The notes beneath the pieces were generated by a model, which had not been told where the DNA came from, did not search any database, and saw only the letters and a program-made list of their open reading frames with translations. Shown one piece after another: positions 15,862 through 24,103 of a stretch of 64,000 bases of DNA (positions are counted from its first letter, which is position 1; each line of letters opens with the position of its first letter). The DNA is from Micromonospora humi (GTDB lineage Bacteria > Actinomycetota > Actinomycetes > Mycobacteriales > Micromonosporaceae). The DNA lies in the NCBI RefSeq assembly GCF_900090105.1, contig NZ_FMDM01000006.1, positions 186,001 through 250,000 of the forward strand, read 5' to 3'. A program made the translations under genes and the position numbers.

Positions 15862-16448
15862 CCGGTCACCCCCATCTCGGCCAGCACCAACCGCAGCGAG
15901 CGCAGCGCGTAGTGGGTGCGCGACTTCACCGTGCCCGGCGGCACGCCCAGCCGGGCGGCCGCCTCCGCCACCGACCGCCCCTGGTAGAAGCACTCGACCA
16001 GCACCTCGCGGTGGGTCGGACTCAGCCGGTTGAGCGCCTCGGCCACCGTCCACGCCTCCACCGCGCGCTCCGTCTCGTCGACCGTCTCGGCGGTTTCGGG
16101 CAGTTCGTCGGTGTAGACCTCGCCGACCCGGGCCGAGCGGCGACGCCACGCGTCGATGGCCAGGTTGCGAGCGGTGGTGAAGAGCCAGGCGCGGACCGAG
16201 CCGCGTCGCGGGTCCAGCGACTCCGGGTGCCGCCAGGCTCGGAGCAGCGTCTCCTGGACCAGGTCCTCGGCCCGCGGCCGATCGCCGTTGACCAGCCTCA
16301 GGGCGTGCGCGAACAGCGCGTCGGCATGCTCGTCGTGCAGCGCGCGCAGCAGTTGGGCGTCGTGGTCACTGATGGCGGTACCTCGCTTCCGGCGGCGGGG
16401 AGACCGGCGATGCGTCCGCCCGTCCGGGCGTTGCGTTCGCCCTTCCAT
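15858..16448 (-). CDS. ECF-type RNA polymerase sigma factor
   Basis: A protein of up to 196 residues with sigma region 2 ('LLRALHDEHADALFAHA', 'RAEDLVQETLLRAWRH') and region 4 ('LSPTHREVLVECFYQGRSV' to 'GVPPGTVKSRTHYALRSLR'). It is coupled to its anti-sigma gene. The start is doubtful: the ATG at 16448 gives an odd Arg-rich 24-residue extension, and homology-like sequence begins only at 'SDHDAQLLRALHDEH' (~16377), where there is no in-frame ATG/GTG. The pair reads away from the PhoX-type gene, whose promoter shares the gap. Confidence 0.9.
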   Translation of the reverse strand: MEGRTQRPDGRTHRRSPRRRKRGTAISDHDAQLLRALHDEHADALFAHALRLVNGDRPRAEDLVQETLLRAWRHPESLDPRRGSVRAWLFTTARNLAIDAWRRRSARVGEVYTDELPETAETVDETERAVEAWTVAEALNRLSPTHREVLVECFYQGRSVAEAAARLGVPPGTVKSRTHYALRSLRLVLAEMGVTG

Positions 16449-16615
16449 ACGTGCCGTGACGCCGAACGGTTCAGCCCCAGGTCACGCCGGAGCTGTTCAC
16501 GCCCGGTTCAGATGCGGGCCGACCGGCGCTCACCGCGCACTGGCACCGTCCGGCGGGTACGCGCCCGGGCCGACCGCCCGGCGCGCCTTCGAGTCCGATC
16601 AGGAGGCTCCACCTC

Positions 16616-18739
16616 ATGAGCGACCGTCCCCGCCTGCTCCCGCTGCTGGGTGGCACCCGGCACGGCAGCCGCGACGCGATGACCTGTCTGTACCGGTGCG
16701 GCAACGCCTGCGACCACCCGGTGCCCAACCGCTCCGACAACCCGTACTTCGGTGACCTGGTCGACGCCGAGGTCTCCCGGCGCGGAGTCGTCCGGGCCGG
16801 CGCGGTGGGCGCGCTCGTGCTCGGTTTCGGTGGCGCCGCCGCCGGTGCGCTCACCGGCGCCGCGTCCGCCGCCGCGGCGCCGGCCACCCCGACCGCGCCC
16901 GGCACCGACCCGGTCGCCGCCGCTGCCGGCCGTCCGGGGAGCGGGGCGCTGACGTTCAAGCCGATCCCGCCGAACAAGCTCGACACGCTCGTCGTGCCGA
17001 ACGGCTACGACCACGCCGTGGTGATCAAGTGGGGCGACGAGGTGGTGCCGGGCGCGCCCGCGTTCGACGTACGCCACCAGAGCGCCGCCGCCCAGGCCAG
17101 GCAGTTCGGCTACAACAACGACTTCGTCGGCGTGCTGCCGATCGACCGCAGGCGCGCGCTGCTCGTGGTGAACCACGAGTACACCAACGAGGACCTGATG
17201 TTCCCCGGCTTCACGAGCCAGGACGCGTTGACCGTGGAGCAGGTGCGGGTGGCGATGGCCGCGCACGGCATGTCCGTGGTCGAGCTGGAACGGGTGGCGG
17301 ACACCGGGCAGTGGCGGCCGGTGCGGCGCGGCCGGCGGGAGTACAACCGCCGGGTCACCGCGCTGGCCACGACGTTCGAGCTGACCGGCCCGGCCGCCGG
17401 CTCGGCGTGGCTGCGGACCGCCGCCGACCCGAAGGGCCGGACGGTCGTCGGCACGCTGAACAACTGCGCCGGCGGGGTCACCCCGTGGGGCACCGTGCTC
17501 TCCGGCGAGGAGAACTTCAACCAGTACTTCGTCGGCGGCGACGGCGCGCCGGAGGAGCTGAAGCCGAAGCTGGCCCGCTACGGCATCCCGACCGACGTCC
17601 GCTACCCGAGCGGCAGCCGCAAGTGGGACCGCGCCGACGAGCGCTTCGACCTGGCGAAGCACCCCCACGAGGCGCACCGGTTCGGCTGGGTCGTCGAGAT
17701 CGACCCGTTCGACCCGGAGTCCCGGCCGCGCAAGCACACCGCGCTGGGCCGGGTGAAGCACGAGGGCGCGAACGTCATCGTGGCGCGCAGCGGGCACGTG
17801 GTCGCGTACATGGGTGACGACGAGCGGTTCGACTACCTCTACAAGTTCGTCTCGGACAAGAAGTTCATGCCGGGCAACTCCTGGGTGGCCCGCAAGCACA
17901 ACCTGACGCTGCTGGAGTCGGGCACGCTCTACGTCGCCCGGATCGAGGGTGACAGCCCGGCCGGCGAGATCGACGGCACCGGCACGCTCCCCGCCGACGG
18001 CGGTTTCGGCGGCCGGGGTCGGTGGATCAGGCTGGTCGCCGGCAACCGCTCGTACGTCGACGGGATGACCGCCGCCGACGTGCTCACCTTCACCCGGCTG
18101 GCCGGGGACAAGGTCGGCGCGACCAAGATGGACCGTCCCGAGGACGTCGAGCCGAGCCTGCTCACCGGCAAGGTCTACGTGGCGCTGACCAACAACACCG
18201 ACCGGGGCAAGGTCGGCAAGGCGCCGGCCGACGAGGCGAACCCGCGCAACGCCAACAAGCACGGCCAGATCCTGGAGCTGGTCGAGGACCGGGGCGACAA
18301 CACGGCCGAGACCTTCGGCTGGTCGCTGCCGATCGTCTGCGGCGACCCGGCCGACGCCTCGACCTGGTTCGCCGGCTACGACAAGACAAAGGTCTCCCCG
18401 ATCTCGTGTCCGGACAACGTCGCGTTCGACGCCACCGGCAACCTCTGGATCTCGACCGACGGGAACGCGCTGGGCAGCAACGACGGCCTCTTCGCCACCG
18501 CCGTCGAGGGCCCGGAGCGGGGGCACCTGAAGCAGTTCCTCACCGTGCCGCTCGGCGCGGAGACCTGCGGCCCGTTCATCACCAAGGACAACCGGTCGGT
18601 GTTCGTGGCCGTGCAGCACCCCGGTGAGATCTCCGGCGCGTCGGTGGAGAACCCGGCCTCCACCTGGCCGGACGGCGACTTCGCCAAGCCCGGCGTGGTC
18701 GTCACCTGGCGGCTCGACGGCGGCGCGGTCGGCAGCTGA
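16616..18739 (+). CDS. PhoX/DUF839 family Tat-exported phosphatase-like protein
   Basis: A 707-residue protein. The ATG at 16616 has AGGAGG ~9 bases upstream. A twin-arginine signal (VSRRGVVRAGAVGALVLGF, RR at residues 55-56) follows an N-terminal segment with three Cys (CLYRCGNAC) typical of this subgroup. The mature part has 'VVNHEYTNEDLMFPG', 'GTLNNCAGGVTPWGTVLSGEEN', 'GWVVEIDP' and 'DNVAFDATGNLWISTDG', the blocks seen in PhoX-like Ca/Fe beta-propeller phosphatases. Export folded through Tat fits a metal enzyme. Phosphate regulation (a PHO box) was not evident upstream. Activity is inferred from family only. Confidence 0.9.
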   Translation: MSDRPRLLPLLGGTRHGSRDAMTCLYRCGNACDHPVPNRSDNPYFGDLVDAEVSRRGVVRAGAVGALVLGFGGAAAGALTGAASAAAAPATPTAPGTDPVAAAAGRPGSGALTFKPIPPNKLDTLVVPNGYDHAVVIKWGDEVVPGAPAFDVRHQSAAAQARQFGYNNDFVGVLPIDRRRALLVVNHEYTNEDLMFPGFTSQDALTVEQVRVAMAAHGMSVVELERVADTGQWRPVRRGRREYNRRVTALATTFELTGPAAGSAWLRTAADPKGRTVVGTLNNCAGGVTPWGTVLSGEENFNQYFVGGDGAPEELKPKLARYGIPTDVRYPSGSRKWDRADERFDLAKHPHEAHRFGWVVEIDPFDPESRPRKHTALGRVKHEGANVIVARSGHVVAYMGDDERFDYLYKFVSDKKFMPGNSWVARKHNLTLLESGTLYVARIEGDSPAGEIDGTGTLPADGGFGGRGRWIRLVAGNRSYVDGMTAADVLTFTRLAGDKVGATKMDRPEDVEPSLLTGKVYVALTNNTDRGKVGKAPADEANPRNANKHGQILELVEDRGDNTAETFGWSLPIVCGDPADASTWFAGYDKTKVSPISCPDNVAFDATGNLWISTDGNALGSNDGLFATAVEGPERGHLKQFLTVPLGAETCGPFITKDNRSVFVAVQHPGEISGASVENPASTWPDGDFAKPGVVVTWRLDGGAVGS

Positions 18740-18749
18740 GCACTCCCCG

Positions 18750-18809
18750 GGGCGGCCCGGCGCTGGGCCGCCCGCTGACGGGCCACCATCGCACCTGCGG
18801 TGGTGGCCC
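18750..18809. terminator. Double hairpin between convergent phoX-like and iclR genes
   Basis: Two adjacent stems: GGGCGGCCC (18750-18758) with GGGCCGCCC (18765-18773), and GGGCCACCA (18780-18788) with TGGTGGCCC (18801-18809). They fill the convergent gap and can end transcription from both sides. Confidence 0.75.
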
Positions 18810-18811
18810 GC

Positions 18812-19600
18812 TCAGTTCTCGGTGGCGATCCCGTCGGCGACCGCCCGCGCGGTGGTGAGCAGCTTCGCCCGGACCACCCGCGCGGACGTCATCATCTCGC
18901 CGGCCGGCAGCGCGCAGGCCAGCACCACCCGCCGCTCGATGTCCTTGTCCGGGGCGACCAGCACCGCCGCGCACGCCACGCCCTGCCGGAACTGGCCCAG
19001 CTCCAACTGCATGCCGCGCCGGTCACCGGCGGCGAGGTCGGCCTCGAACGCCTCGACCGTGGTGAGGGTGGCGGTGGTGAACGGACGCATGCCGTATTCG
19101 CGCAGGTAACGGAAGCGCTGTTCGGCGGTGAGCGTGGCGAGCAGGCTCTTGCCGAGCGCGGTGGCGTGCGCACCCTCGTCGAAGCCCGGCACCAGATCCT
19201 CCAGGTAGGGCGAGCGCGGCCCCTCGGCGCACGCGGTCACCGCCACCTGCCCGCCCACGAACCGGCCGAGGTAGTGGCTCCACCCGGTGTCCGCCGCGGC
19301 CCGGCGCAGCGCCTCGCCGACCGACGGGGGCCCCCGGAACGCGGTGACCAACTCGCGGTAGCGGTCGGCGATCTCCAGCCCGACGATGTACGTGCCGTCC
19401 TCGCGCCGGATCACGTAGCCCTCGTAGGCCAGCGTGCGCACCAGGTGATAGGTGGTGGCGACGGTCAGCTCGCAGCGGCGGGCGATCTGTTTCACGGTGA
19501 GGCCCCGCGGCGCACGGCCGACCGACTCGAGCACTCGAAGCGCGCGGGAGACGCTCCGGATCAGGTCCGAAGGTTCCGCCAGGGGGTCGCGCACAGCCAC
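18812..19600 (-). CDS. IclR family transcriptional regulator
   Basis: A 262-residue DNA-binding protein: N-terminal winged helix (residues ~15-75, 'SRALRVLESVGRAPRGLTVKQIAR' with 'CELTVATTYHLVRTL') and a C-terminal ligand-sensing domain ('HATALGKSLLATL', 'YGMRPFTTATLTT', 'DIERRVVLACALPAGEM'). Start is GTG 19600. It faces an MFS gene across a 147-base gap, the common arrangement in which the regulator controls the transporter and itself. The inducer cannot be read from sequence. Confidence 0.92.
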   Translation of the reverse strand: MAVRDPLAEPSDLIRSVSRALRVLESVGRAPRGLTVKQIARRCELTVATTYHLVRTLAYEGYVIRREDGTYIVGLEIADRYRELVTAFRGPPSVGEALRRAAADTGWSHYLGRFVGGQVAVTACAEGPRSPYLEDLVPGFDEGAHATALGKSLLATLTAEQRFRYLREYGMRPFTTATLTTVEAFEADLAAGDRRGMQLELGQFRQGVACAAVLVAPDKDIERRVVLACALPAGEMMTSARVVRAKLLTTARAVADGIATEN

Positions 19601-19747
19601 CTCCGACGCCGGGGACTTACACCATATGAAAAAGAGGCCGAGTGCGAAATGCCTGTTCGGGTCGAGGATGCCAGATCACCGGACACAGACCGTGCACCGA
19701 CAGACACGATCAGCAGCGAAAACGCGTTCGGCGTAGGTTGGCCGACG
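19601..19747. promoter_or_regulatory. Divergent iclR/MFS control region
   Basis: A 147-base gap of clearly lower GC than the flanking genes, with CACCATATGAAA around 19621-19632 close to the iclR start. It must hold both promoters and a likely IclR operator. No exact box is claimed. Confidence 0.5.
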
Positions 19748-20929
19748 ATGACCGAAACAATTTCGCGAACCGGCCCACCGACCACCGGACGGGCCGTCCG
19801 GGTCGGCGCGGGCGCCACCATCACCACGATCGCCTGCGTCCTGCCGGTCTTCCTGGTCGGTGGCCTCGCCGTCCAACTCGGCGACGAGCTGGGGTTCAGC
19901 CCGACCGGGCTGGGTCTGGCGGTGTCGGTCTACTTCGGGGTCAGCGCGCTCGCCTCGGTGCCGTCCGGCGCCCTGGTCGAGCGCTACGGGCCGGCCCCGA
20001 TCGCCCGGGTCGCCATCGGGCTCTCCGCCGGTTCGCTGCTGGCCGTGGCGGGCCTGGCCCGGTCCTACCCAGTGTTGGTGGCGCTGCTGGCGCTCAGCGC
20101 CGCCGCGAACGCCCTCGGTCAGCTCGCCAGCAACGCCGCGCTCGCCGAACACGTGCCCGCCCACCGCCAGGGGCTCTCCTTCGGCGTGAAGCAGGCCGCC
20201 ATCCCGGCCTCCACGCTGCTGGCCGGCGCGGCGGTGCCGACCGTCGCGTTGACCGCCGGCTGGCGCTGGGCGTTCGTGGCCGCCGCCGGGGCCGCGGCGG
20301 CCGCGCTGACGGCCGTACCCCGGTCCGGCCGGGACCGCCGGGCCCGGACCCGCTCCGCCGGCCGTGGCCGCGGCACAGCCGCGCTGGTGGTGGTCGGGCT
20401 GGCCGCGACGCTGGCGGCCGGCGCGGCGAACGCACTGGCCACGTTCCTGGTCGACTCGTCGGCCGGTCGAGGGCTGTCCCCCGCCCTCGCCGGCCTCACC
20501 CTGACCCTGGGCAGCGCGGTCTGCGTGCTGGCCCGGGTGGGCGTCGGCTGGCTGGCCGACCGCCGGGCGGGTGGACACGTCGGCGTCGTCGCCGGGCTGC
20601 TGCTGGCCGGCTCGGTGGGGCTGCTGCTGCTCGCCGTGGCCGGTCCCGCCTCGCTGGTCGTGGGCGTCGTGCTCGGCTTCGGGCTCGGCTGGTCCTGGCC
20701 CGGGCTGCTCAACTTCGCGGTGGTCCGGCTCCATCCGCAGGCGCCGGCCGCCGCCACCTCCATCACCCAGACCGGGGTGTACGCGGGCGGCTGCGTCGGC
20801 CCGCTCGGCCTCGGCGCGCTGGCCGACGCCGCCGGTTACCCGGCCATGTGGCTGACCGCCGCCTCGGCCATGTTCCTGGCCGCACTGCTCATGCTGCTGG
20901 GCGCCCGGCGGCTGGCCCACACCGCCTGA
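19748..20929 (+). CDS. MFS transporter under IclR-type control
   Basis: A 393-residue membrane protein with twelve predicted helices. The MFS loop 2-3 region is 'GALVERYGPAPIARV' (residues ~72-86), and a helix 5 proline-containing stretch 'GLSFGVKQAAIPASTLLAGAAVP' is present, the form seen in CynX/NimT-like and small-solute MFS proteins. The ATG 19748 is the first credible start after the divergent gap. Substrate unknown; coupling to IclR suggests an organic acid or other carbon compound, but this is inference. Confidence 0.9.
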   Translation: MTETISRTGPPTTGRAVRVGAGATITTIACVLPVFLVGGLAVQLGDELGFSPTGLGLAVSVYFGVSALASVPSGALVERYGPAPIARVAIGLSAGSLLAVAGLARSYPVLVALLALSAAANALGQLASNAALAEHVPAHRQGLSFGVKQAAIPASTLLAGAAVPTVALTAGWRWAFVAAAGAAAAALTAVPRSGRDRRARTRSAGRGRGTAALVVVGLAATLAAGAANALATFLVDSSAGRGLSPALAGLTLTLGSAVCVLARVGVGWLADRRAGGHVGVVAGLLLAGSVGLLLLAVAGPASLVVGVVLGFGLGWSWPGLLNFAVVRLHPQAPAAATSITQTGVYAGGCVGPLGLGALADAAGYPAMWLTAASAMFLAALLMLLGARRLAHTA

Positions 20930-20995
20930 CCTCCGTCCGCCCCCGGACGCACCGCCCCCGCCGTCTCCGCACCACCTTGGACTGTCGGCGCGCCT

Positions 20996-21129
20996 CGCCG
21001 GCCCGACCGGGTCGCCGGCCCGACCGGGTCGCCGGCCCGACCGGGTCGCCGGCCCGACCGGGTCGCCGGCCCGACCGGGTCGCCGGCCCGACCGGGTCGC
21101 CGGTCGGCCGGGTCGCCGGTCGGCCGGGC
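20996..21129. repeat. 17-bp tandem repeat array
   Basis: Six perfect head-to-tail copies of CGCCGGCCCGACCGGGT (20996-21097), then two 16-bp variants CGCCGGTCGGCCGGGT/C (21098-21129). A 17-bp period is not a multiple of three and the array is outside any gene, 67 bases after the MFS stop. No spacers, so it is not a CRISPR. Confidence 0.9.
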
Positions 21130-21419
21130 TGGTCGCGGTGGCCGGGCGCGCTGTTGGTCGCGGTGGGGCGGCGACCCGCATGCCGTGCCAGCAGCGGGCC
21201 GCCCGCGGGAAGGCATCACTTTCGCGCGGCATACCTGAGAGTCATAATTATGACTCCCAGGTATGCCACCGAAAACGAGCTGTTCTCGCCGGAGACTACG
21301 GTCGGTAGCGGCCGGTGAGGAGGCCCCGATGGCCCCGGCGTCCGCGGCCCGGCGTCCCCAGCGCGAGCGGACGGAACCGGCGGGCCAGCGGGCCGAGCGG
21401 GCCGAGCGGGCCGCCGATG
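21130..21419. other. Gap between array and polyprenyl synthase gene
   Basis: Apart from the palindrome at 21228-21267 this stretch has no supported gene. A 22-codon frame starts at the ATG inside the palindrome (21250-21318) and another frame at 21330 runs antisense into the next gene; neither has a ribosome site or coding character I trust. Confidence 0.5.
21228..21267. promoter_or_regulatory. 40-bp near-perfect palindrome with AT-rich centre
   Basis: The two 20-base halves pair at 19 of 20 positions (only 21238/21257 mismatch), centred on ATAATTAT at 21244-21251, with ends GGCATACCTG and CAGGTATGCC. It lies between two convergent genes and is strikingly AT-rich for this genome. It could be a terminator, a repressor or metal-regulator site, or a recombination site; the sequence does not decide. 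Confidence 0.7.
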
Positions 21420-22460
21420 TCAGCTCGTGCGGTCGGCGATGTAGTCGCAGAGGGATTCCAGCGCGCGACGCGGCGGGCCCTCGGGGAGCGGGGTCAGGCG
21501 GGCGCGGGCCTCCTCGGCGTAGCTGCGCACCGTCTCCCGGGCCCGCTTGAGCGCCGGGGACTCCCGGAGCAGGGTGAGCGCCTCGGCGTGCAGCGCGTCG
21601 TCGACCAGCGGGCCGGTGGCCAGGATCTCCCGCAGCCGCACGCTTGCCGCGTCCGCGTCGTCACCGGCCATCGCGTAGAGCACCGGCAGGGTGGGCACGC
21701 CCTCACGCAGGTCGGTGCCGGGTGTCTTGCCGGACTGCACCGACTCGCTGGCGATGTCCAGCAGGTCGTCGGAGAGCTGGAAGGCGACGCCGATGATCTC
21801 GCCGTACCCGGCCAGGGCCTCGATGTGCGCGGCGGACGCGCCGCCGAACATACCGCCGAAGCGGGCCGAGGTGGCGATCAGCGAACCGGTCTTCTCGGCG
21901 ATGACGTGCAGATAGTGCGCGACCGGATCGGTGTCGCGTGGGCCGACCGTCTCGGCGATCTGGCCGTGCACCAGGCGGGCGAACGTGCGCGCCTGCAACC
22001 GGACCGCCTCCGGGCCCAGATCGGCCGCGATGTCCGCGGCCCGGGCGAAGAGGAAGTCGCCGACCAGGATGGCCACCGAGTTGGCCCAGCGGGAGTTGGC
22101 GCTCGGGGCGCCCCGCCGCACGGCCGCCTCGTCCATCACGTCGTCGTGGTAGAGCGTGGCCAGGTGGGTGAGCTCCATCACCACGGCCGCCGGCACCACG
22201 TGGAGGGCGTCCGGATCGCCGAACTGGGCGCCCAGCGCCACCAGCAACGGGCGGAACCGCTTGCCGCCGGCCTCCATCAGGTGCCGCGCCGCCTCGGTGA
22301 CCAACGGGTCGGCGCTCGTCACGCTGGCACGCAGCTCGGTCTCGACCCGGTCGAGCACGCCCAGCACGGACGCTTCGACGCGCGGGTCGGCGAGGTGCAG
22401 GCCGAGCGCGCCGAACTGACCTGAATGCTCGCCAGCCGGGTTCACCACGTCTTCAACCAT
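21420..22460 (-). CDS. Polyprenyl diphosphate synthase (menaquinone side-chain type)
   Basis: A 346-residue trans-prenyltransferase with both Asp-rich motifs: DDVMD at residues 106-110 (after LATLYH) and DDLLD at 231-235 (FQLS), plus the GGKRFRP substrate loop near residue 65. Two small-to-medium residues before the first motif and overall length fit a long-chain (hepta- to nonaprenyl) synthase. It makes the isoprenoid tail that is joined to the menaquinone ring. ATG 22460 is preferred over the further upstream 22553, which would read through the nuo terminator. It follows nuoN on the same strand but is separated from it by a strong hairpin. Confidence 0.9.
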   Translation of the reverse strand: MVEDVVNPAGEHSGQFGALGLHLADPRVEASVLGVLDRVETELRASVTSADPLVTEAARHLMEAGGKRFRPLLVALGAQFGDPDALHVVPAAVVMELTHLATLYHDDVMDEAAVRRGAPSANSRWANSVAILVGDFLFARAADIAADLGPEAVRLQARTFARLVHGQIAETVGPRDTDPVAHYLHVIAEKTGSLIATSARFGGMFGGASAAHIEALAGYGEIIGVAFQLSDDLLDIASESVQSGKTPGTDLREGVPTLPVLYAMAGDDADAASVRLREILATGPLVDDALHAEALTLLRESPALKRARETVRSYAEEARARLTPLPEGPPRRALESLCDYIADRTS

Positions 22461-22497
22461 GCCACACCCGTTCGACCTGCTCGGTGAGGGGGATACG

Positions 22498-22537
22498 GAC
22501 CGGGGGCCGGCACGCCACGGCGCGCCGGCCCCCGGTC
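22498..22537 (-). terminator. Terminator at the end of the nuo operon
   Basis: A perfect 14-bp GC-rich stem (22498-22511 with 22524-22537), 12-base loop, lies 13 bases beyond the nuoN stop on the minus strand and before the polyprenyl synthase start. Confidence 0.8.
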
Positions 22538-22549
22538 GGACCACCTCTG

Positions 22550-24103
22550 TCATCGGACGAATTCGGCGGCACCGGTGGTCAGGTCGAGCAGGGGCCCGGG
22601 AACCACGCCGAGGACCAGCGTGGCGAGCACGCCGATGACCAGGGCAGCCGAGGTGAGCGCGCCCGGCACGGTCACCGTCGGAGTGGCCTCACCCGGCTCG
22701 GAGAGCCACATCATCACGACGACCCGCAGGTACGGGAACGCCAGCACCATGCTGGTCAGCACGCCGGCGATCACCAGCCAGGCCTGGTTCGCCTCCAGCG
22801 CCGGGCCGAAGACCGCGAACTTGCTGGTGAAGCCGCTGGTGAGCGGGATGCCGGCGAAGGCGAGCAGGATGAACGTGAAGATCGCCGCGAAGAACGGCGA
22901 GCGCCGGCCCAGCCCGGCCCAGCGGGACAGGTGGGTGGCCTCACCGTCGGCGTCGCGCACCAGCGTCACCACCGCGAACGCGGCGAGCACCGAGAAGCCG
23001 TACGCGGCGAGGTAGAACATCGTGCCGGACAGCCCCTCCTTGCTGGGGGCCAACACACCCACCAGCAGGTAGCCCGCGTTCGCGATCGACGAGTATGCGA
23101 GCAGCCGCTTGATGTCCGTCTGGGTGACCGCCAGCACGGCGCCGACCAGCATGGTCAGCACCGCCAGCACGCCGATCACCGGGGTGAAGTCCCAGGAGGC
23201 GCCGGCGAACGCGACATGGAACACGCGCAGCAACGCGCCGAACGCGGCGACCTTGGTGCAGGCGGCCATGAAGCCGGTCACCGGCGTCGGCGCGCCCTGG
23301 TAGACGTCCGGCGTCCAGACGTGGAACGGGGCGGCGGCGGCCTTGAAGAGCAGACCGATGGCGAGCAGCGCCATGCCGGCGAAGAGCAGCACCTGGCTGG
23401 ACGACGACTCGCCGACCGCGGCGTGCACGGTGGCGAAGTCGACACCCGCGCCCCGGCCCGGGATCCCCGAGGTGAAGCCGTAGATCAGGGCGACACCGAA
23501 CAGGAAGAACGCCGAGGCGTACGCGCCGAGCAGGAAGTACTTCATCGCCGCCTCCTGGCTCAGCAGCCGCCGGCGGCGGGCCAGCGCGCAGAGCAGGTAG
23601 AGCGGCAGGGAGAACACCTCGAGCGAGATGAACATGGTCAGCAGGTCGTTCGCCGCCACGAAGATCAGCATGCCGCCGATCGCGAACGTCATCAGCGGGT
23701 AGACCTCGGTGGCCCCGCCGACGCCCTCGGCCTGCCTGCGGTCCTCCGGCGACTCGGCGGTGACCGCGGCGTGCGCCACGAACGCGCCGCCCCGCTCCAC
23801 CGTGCGCTCGCCGACGAGCAGCAGCGCCATGGCGGCCAGGACCAGGACGGTGCCCTGGAGGAAGAGCGTCGGCCCGTCCACCGCGAGGGCGCCGCCGGCG
23901 GTGATCACCCGGCTCTCGGACTTCAGGATCACCATGGTGACCGCGGCGAGCACCGCCACCAGGGCGAGCCCGAGTTGCACCGCGTTGCGCAGGCGGCGCG
24001 GCACGAACGCCTCGACCAGGACGCCGAGCAGGGCGGCGCCCAGCATGATCAGGATCGGAGCGAGCGCCGCGTAGTCGATCGACGGCAGCTTCAGTTCACT
24101 CAC
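22550..24103 (-). CDS. nuoN: NADH-quinone oxidoreductase subunit N
   Basis: A 517-residue antiporter-like membrane subunit of complex I with about fourteen helices; conserved proton-channel sequence 'LFKAAAAPFHVWTPDVYQGAPTPVTGF' spans the lysine-containing broken helix (quoted here in pieces: LFKAAAAPFH, WTPDVYQGAPTP). It is one of three Mrp-type proton-pumping subunits and is the last gene of the nuo operon. The GTG start overlaps the nuoM stop by four bases (24100-24103). Confidence 0.96.
   Translation of the reverse strand: MSELKLPSIDYAALAPILIMLGAALLGVLVEAFVPRRLRNAVQLGLALVAVLAAVTMVILKSESRVITAGGALAVDGPTLFLQGTVLVLAAMALLLVGERTVERGGAFVAHAAVTAESPEDRRQAEGVGGATEVYPLMTFAIGGMLIFVAANDLLTMFISLEVFSLPLYLLCALARRRRLLSQEAAMKYFLLGAYASAFFLFGVALIYGFTSGIPGRGAGVDFATVHAAVGESSSSQVLLFAGMALLAIGLLFKAAAAPFHVWTPDVYQGAPTPVTGFMAACTKVAAFGALLRVFHVAFAGASWDFTPVIGVLAVLTMLVGAVLAVTQTDIKRLLAYSSIANAGYLLVGVLAPSKEGLSGTMFYLAAYGFSVLAAFAVVTLVRDADGEATHLSRWAGLGRRSPFFAAIFTFILLAFAGIPLTSGFTSKFAVFGPALEANQAWLVIAGVLTSMVLAFPYLRVVVMMWLSEPGEATPTVTVPGALTSAALVIGVLATLVLGVVPGPLLDLTTGAAEFVR

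Noticed and set aside
16508..18619. 703-codon frame antisense to the PhoX-like gene
   Set aside because: No motifs or signal; the sense frame has a Tat signal and clear family blocks.
20996..21129. Tandem array as a CRISPR
   Set aside because: Units are directly adjacent with no spacers, and no cas genes are near.
21250..21318. 22-codon peptide starting inside the 40-bp palindrome
   Set aside because: No ribosome site and no recognisable product; kept only as a note.
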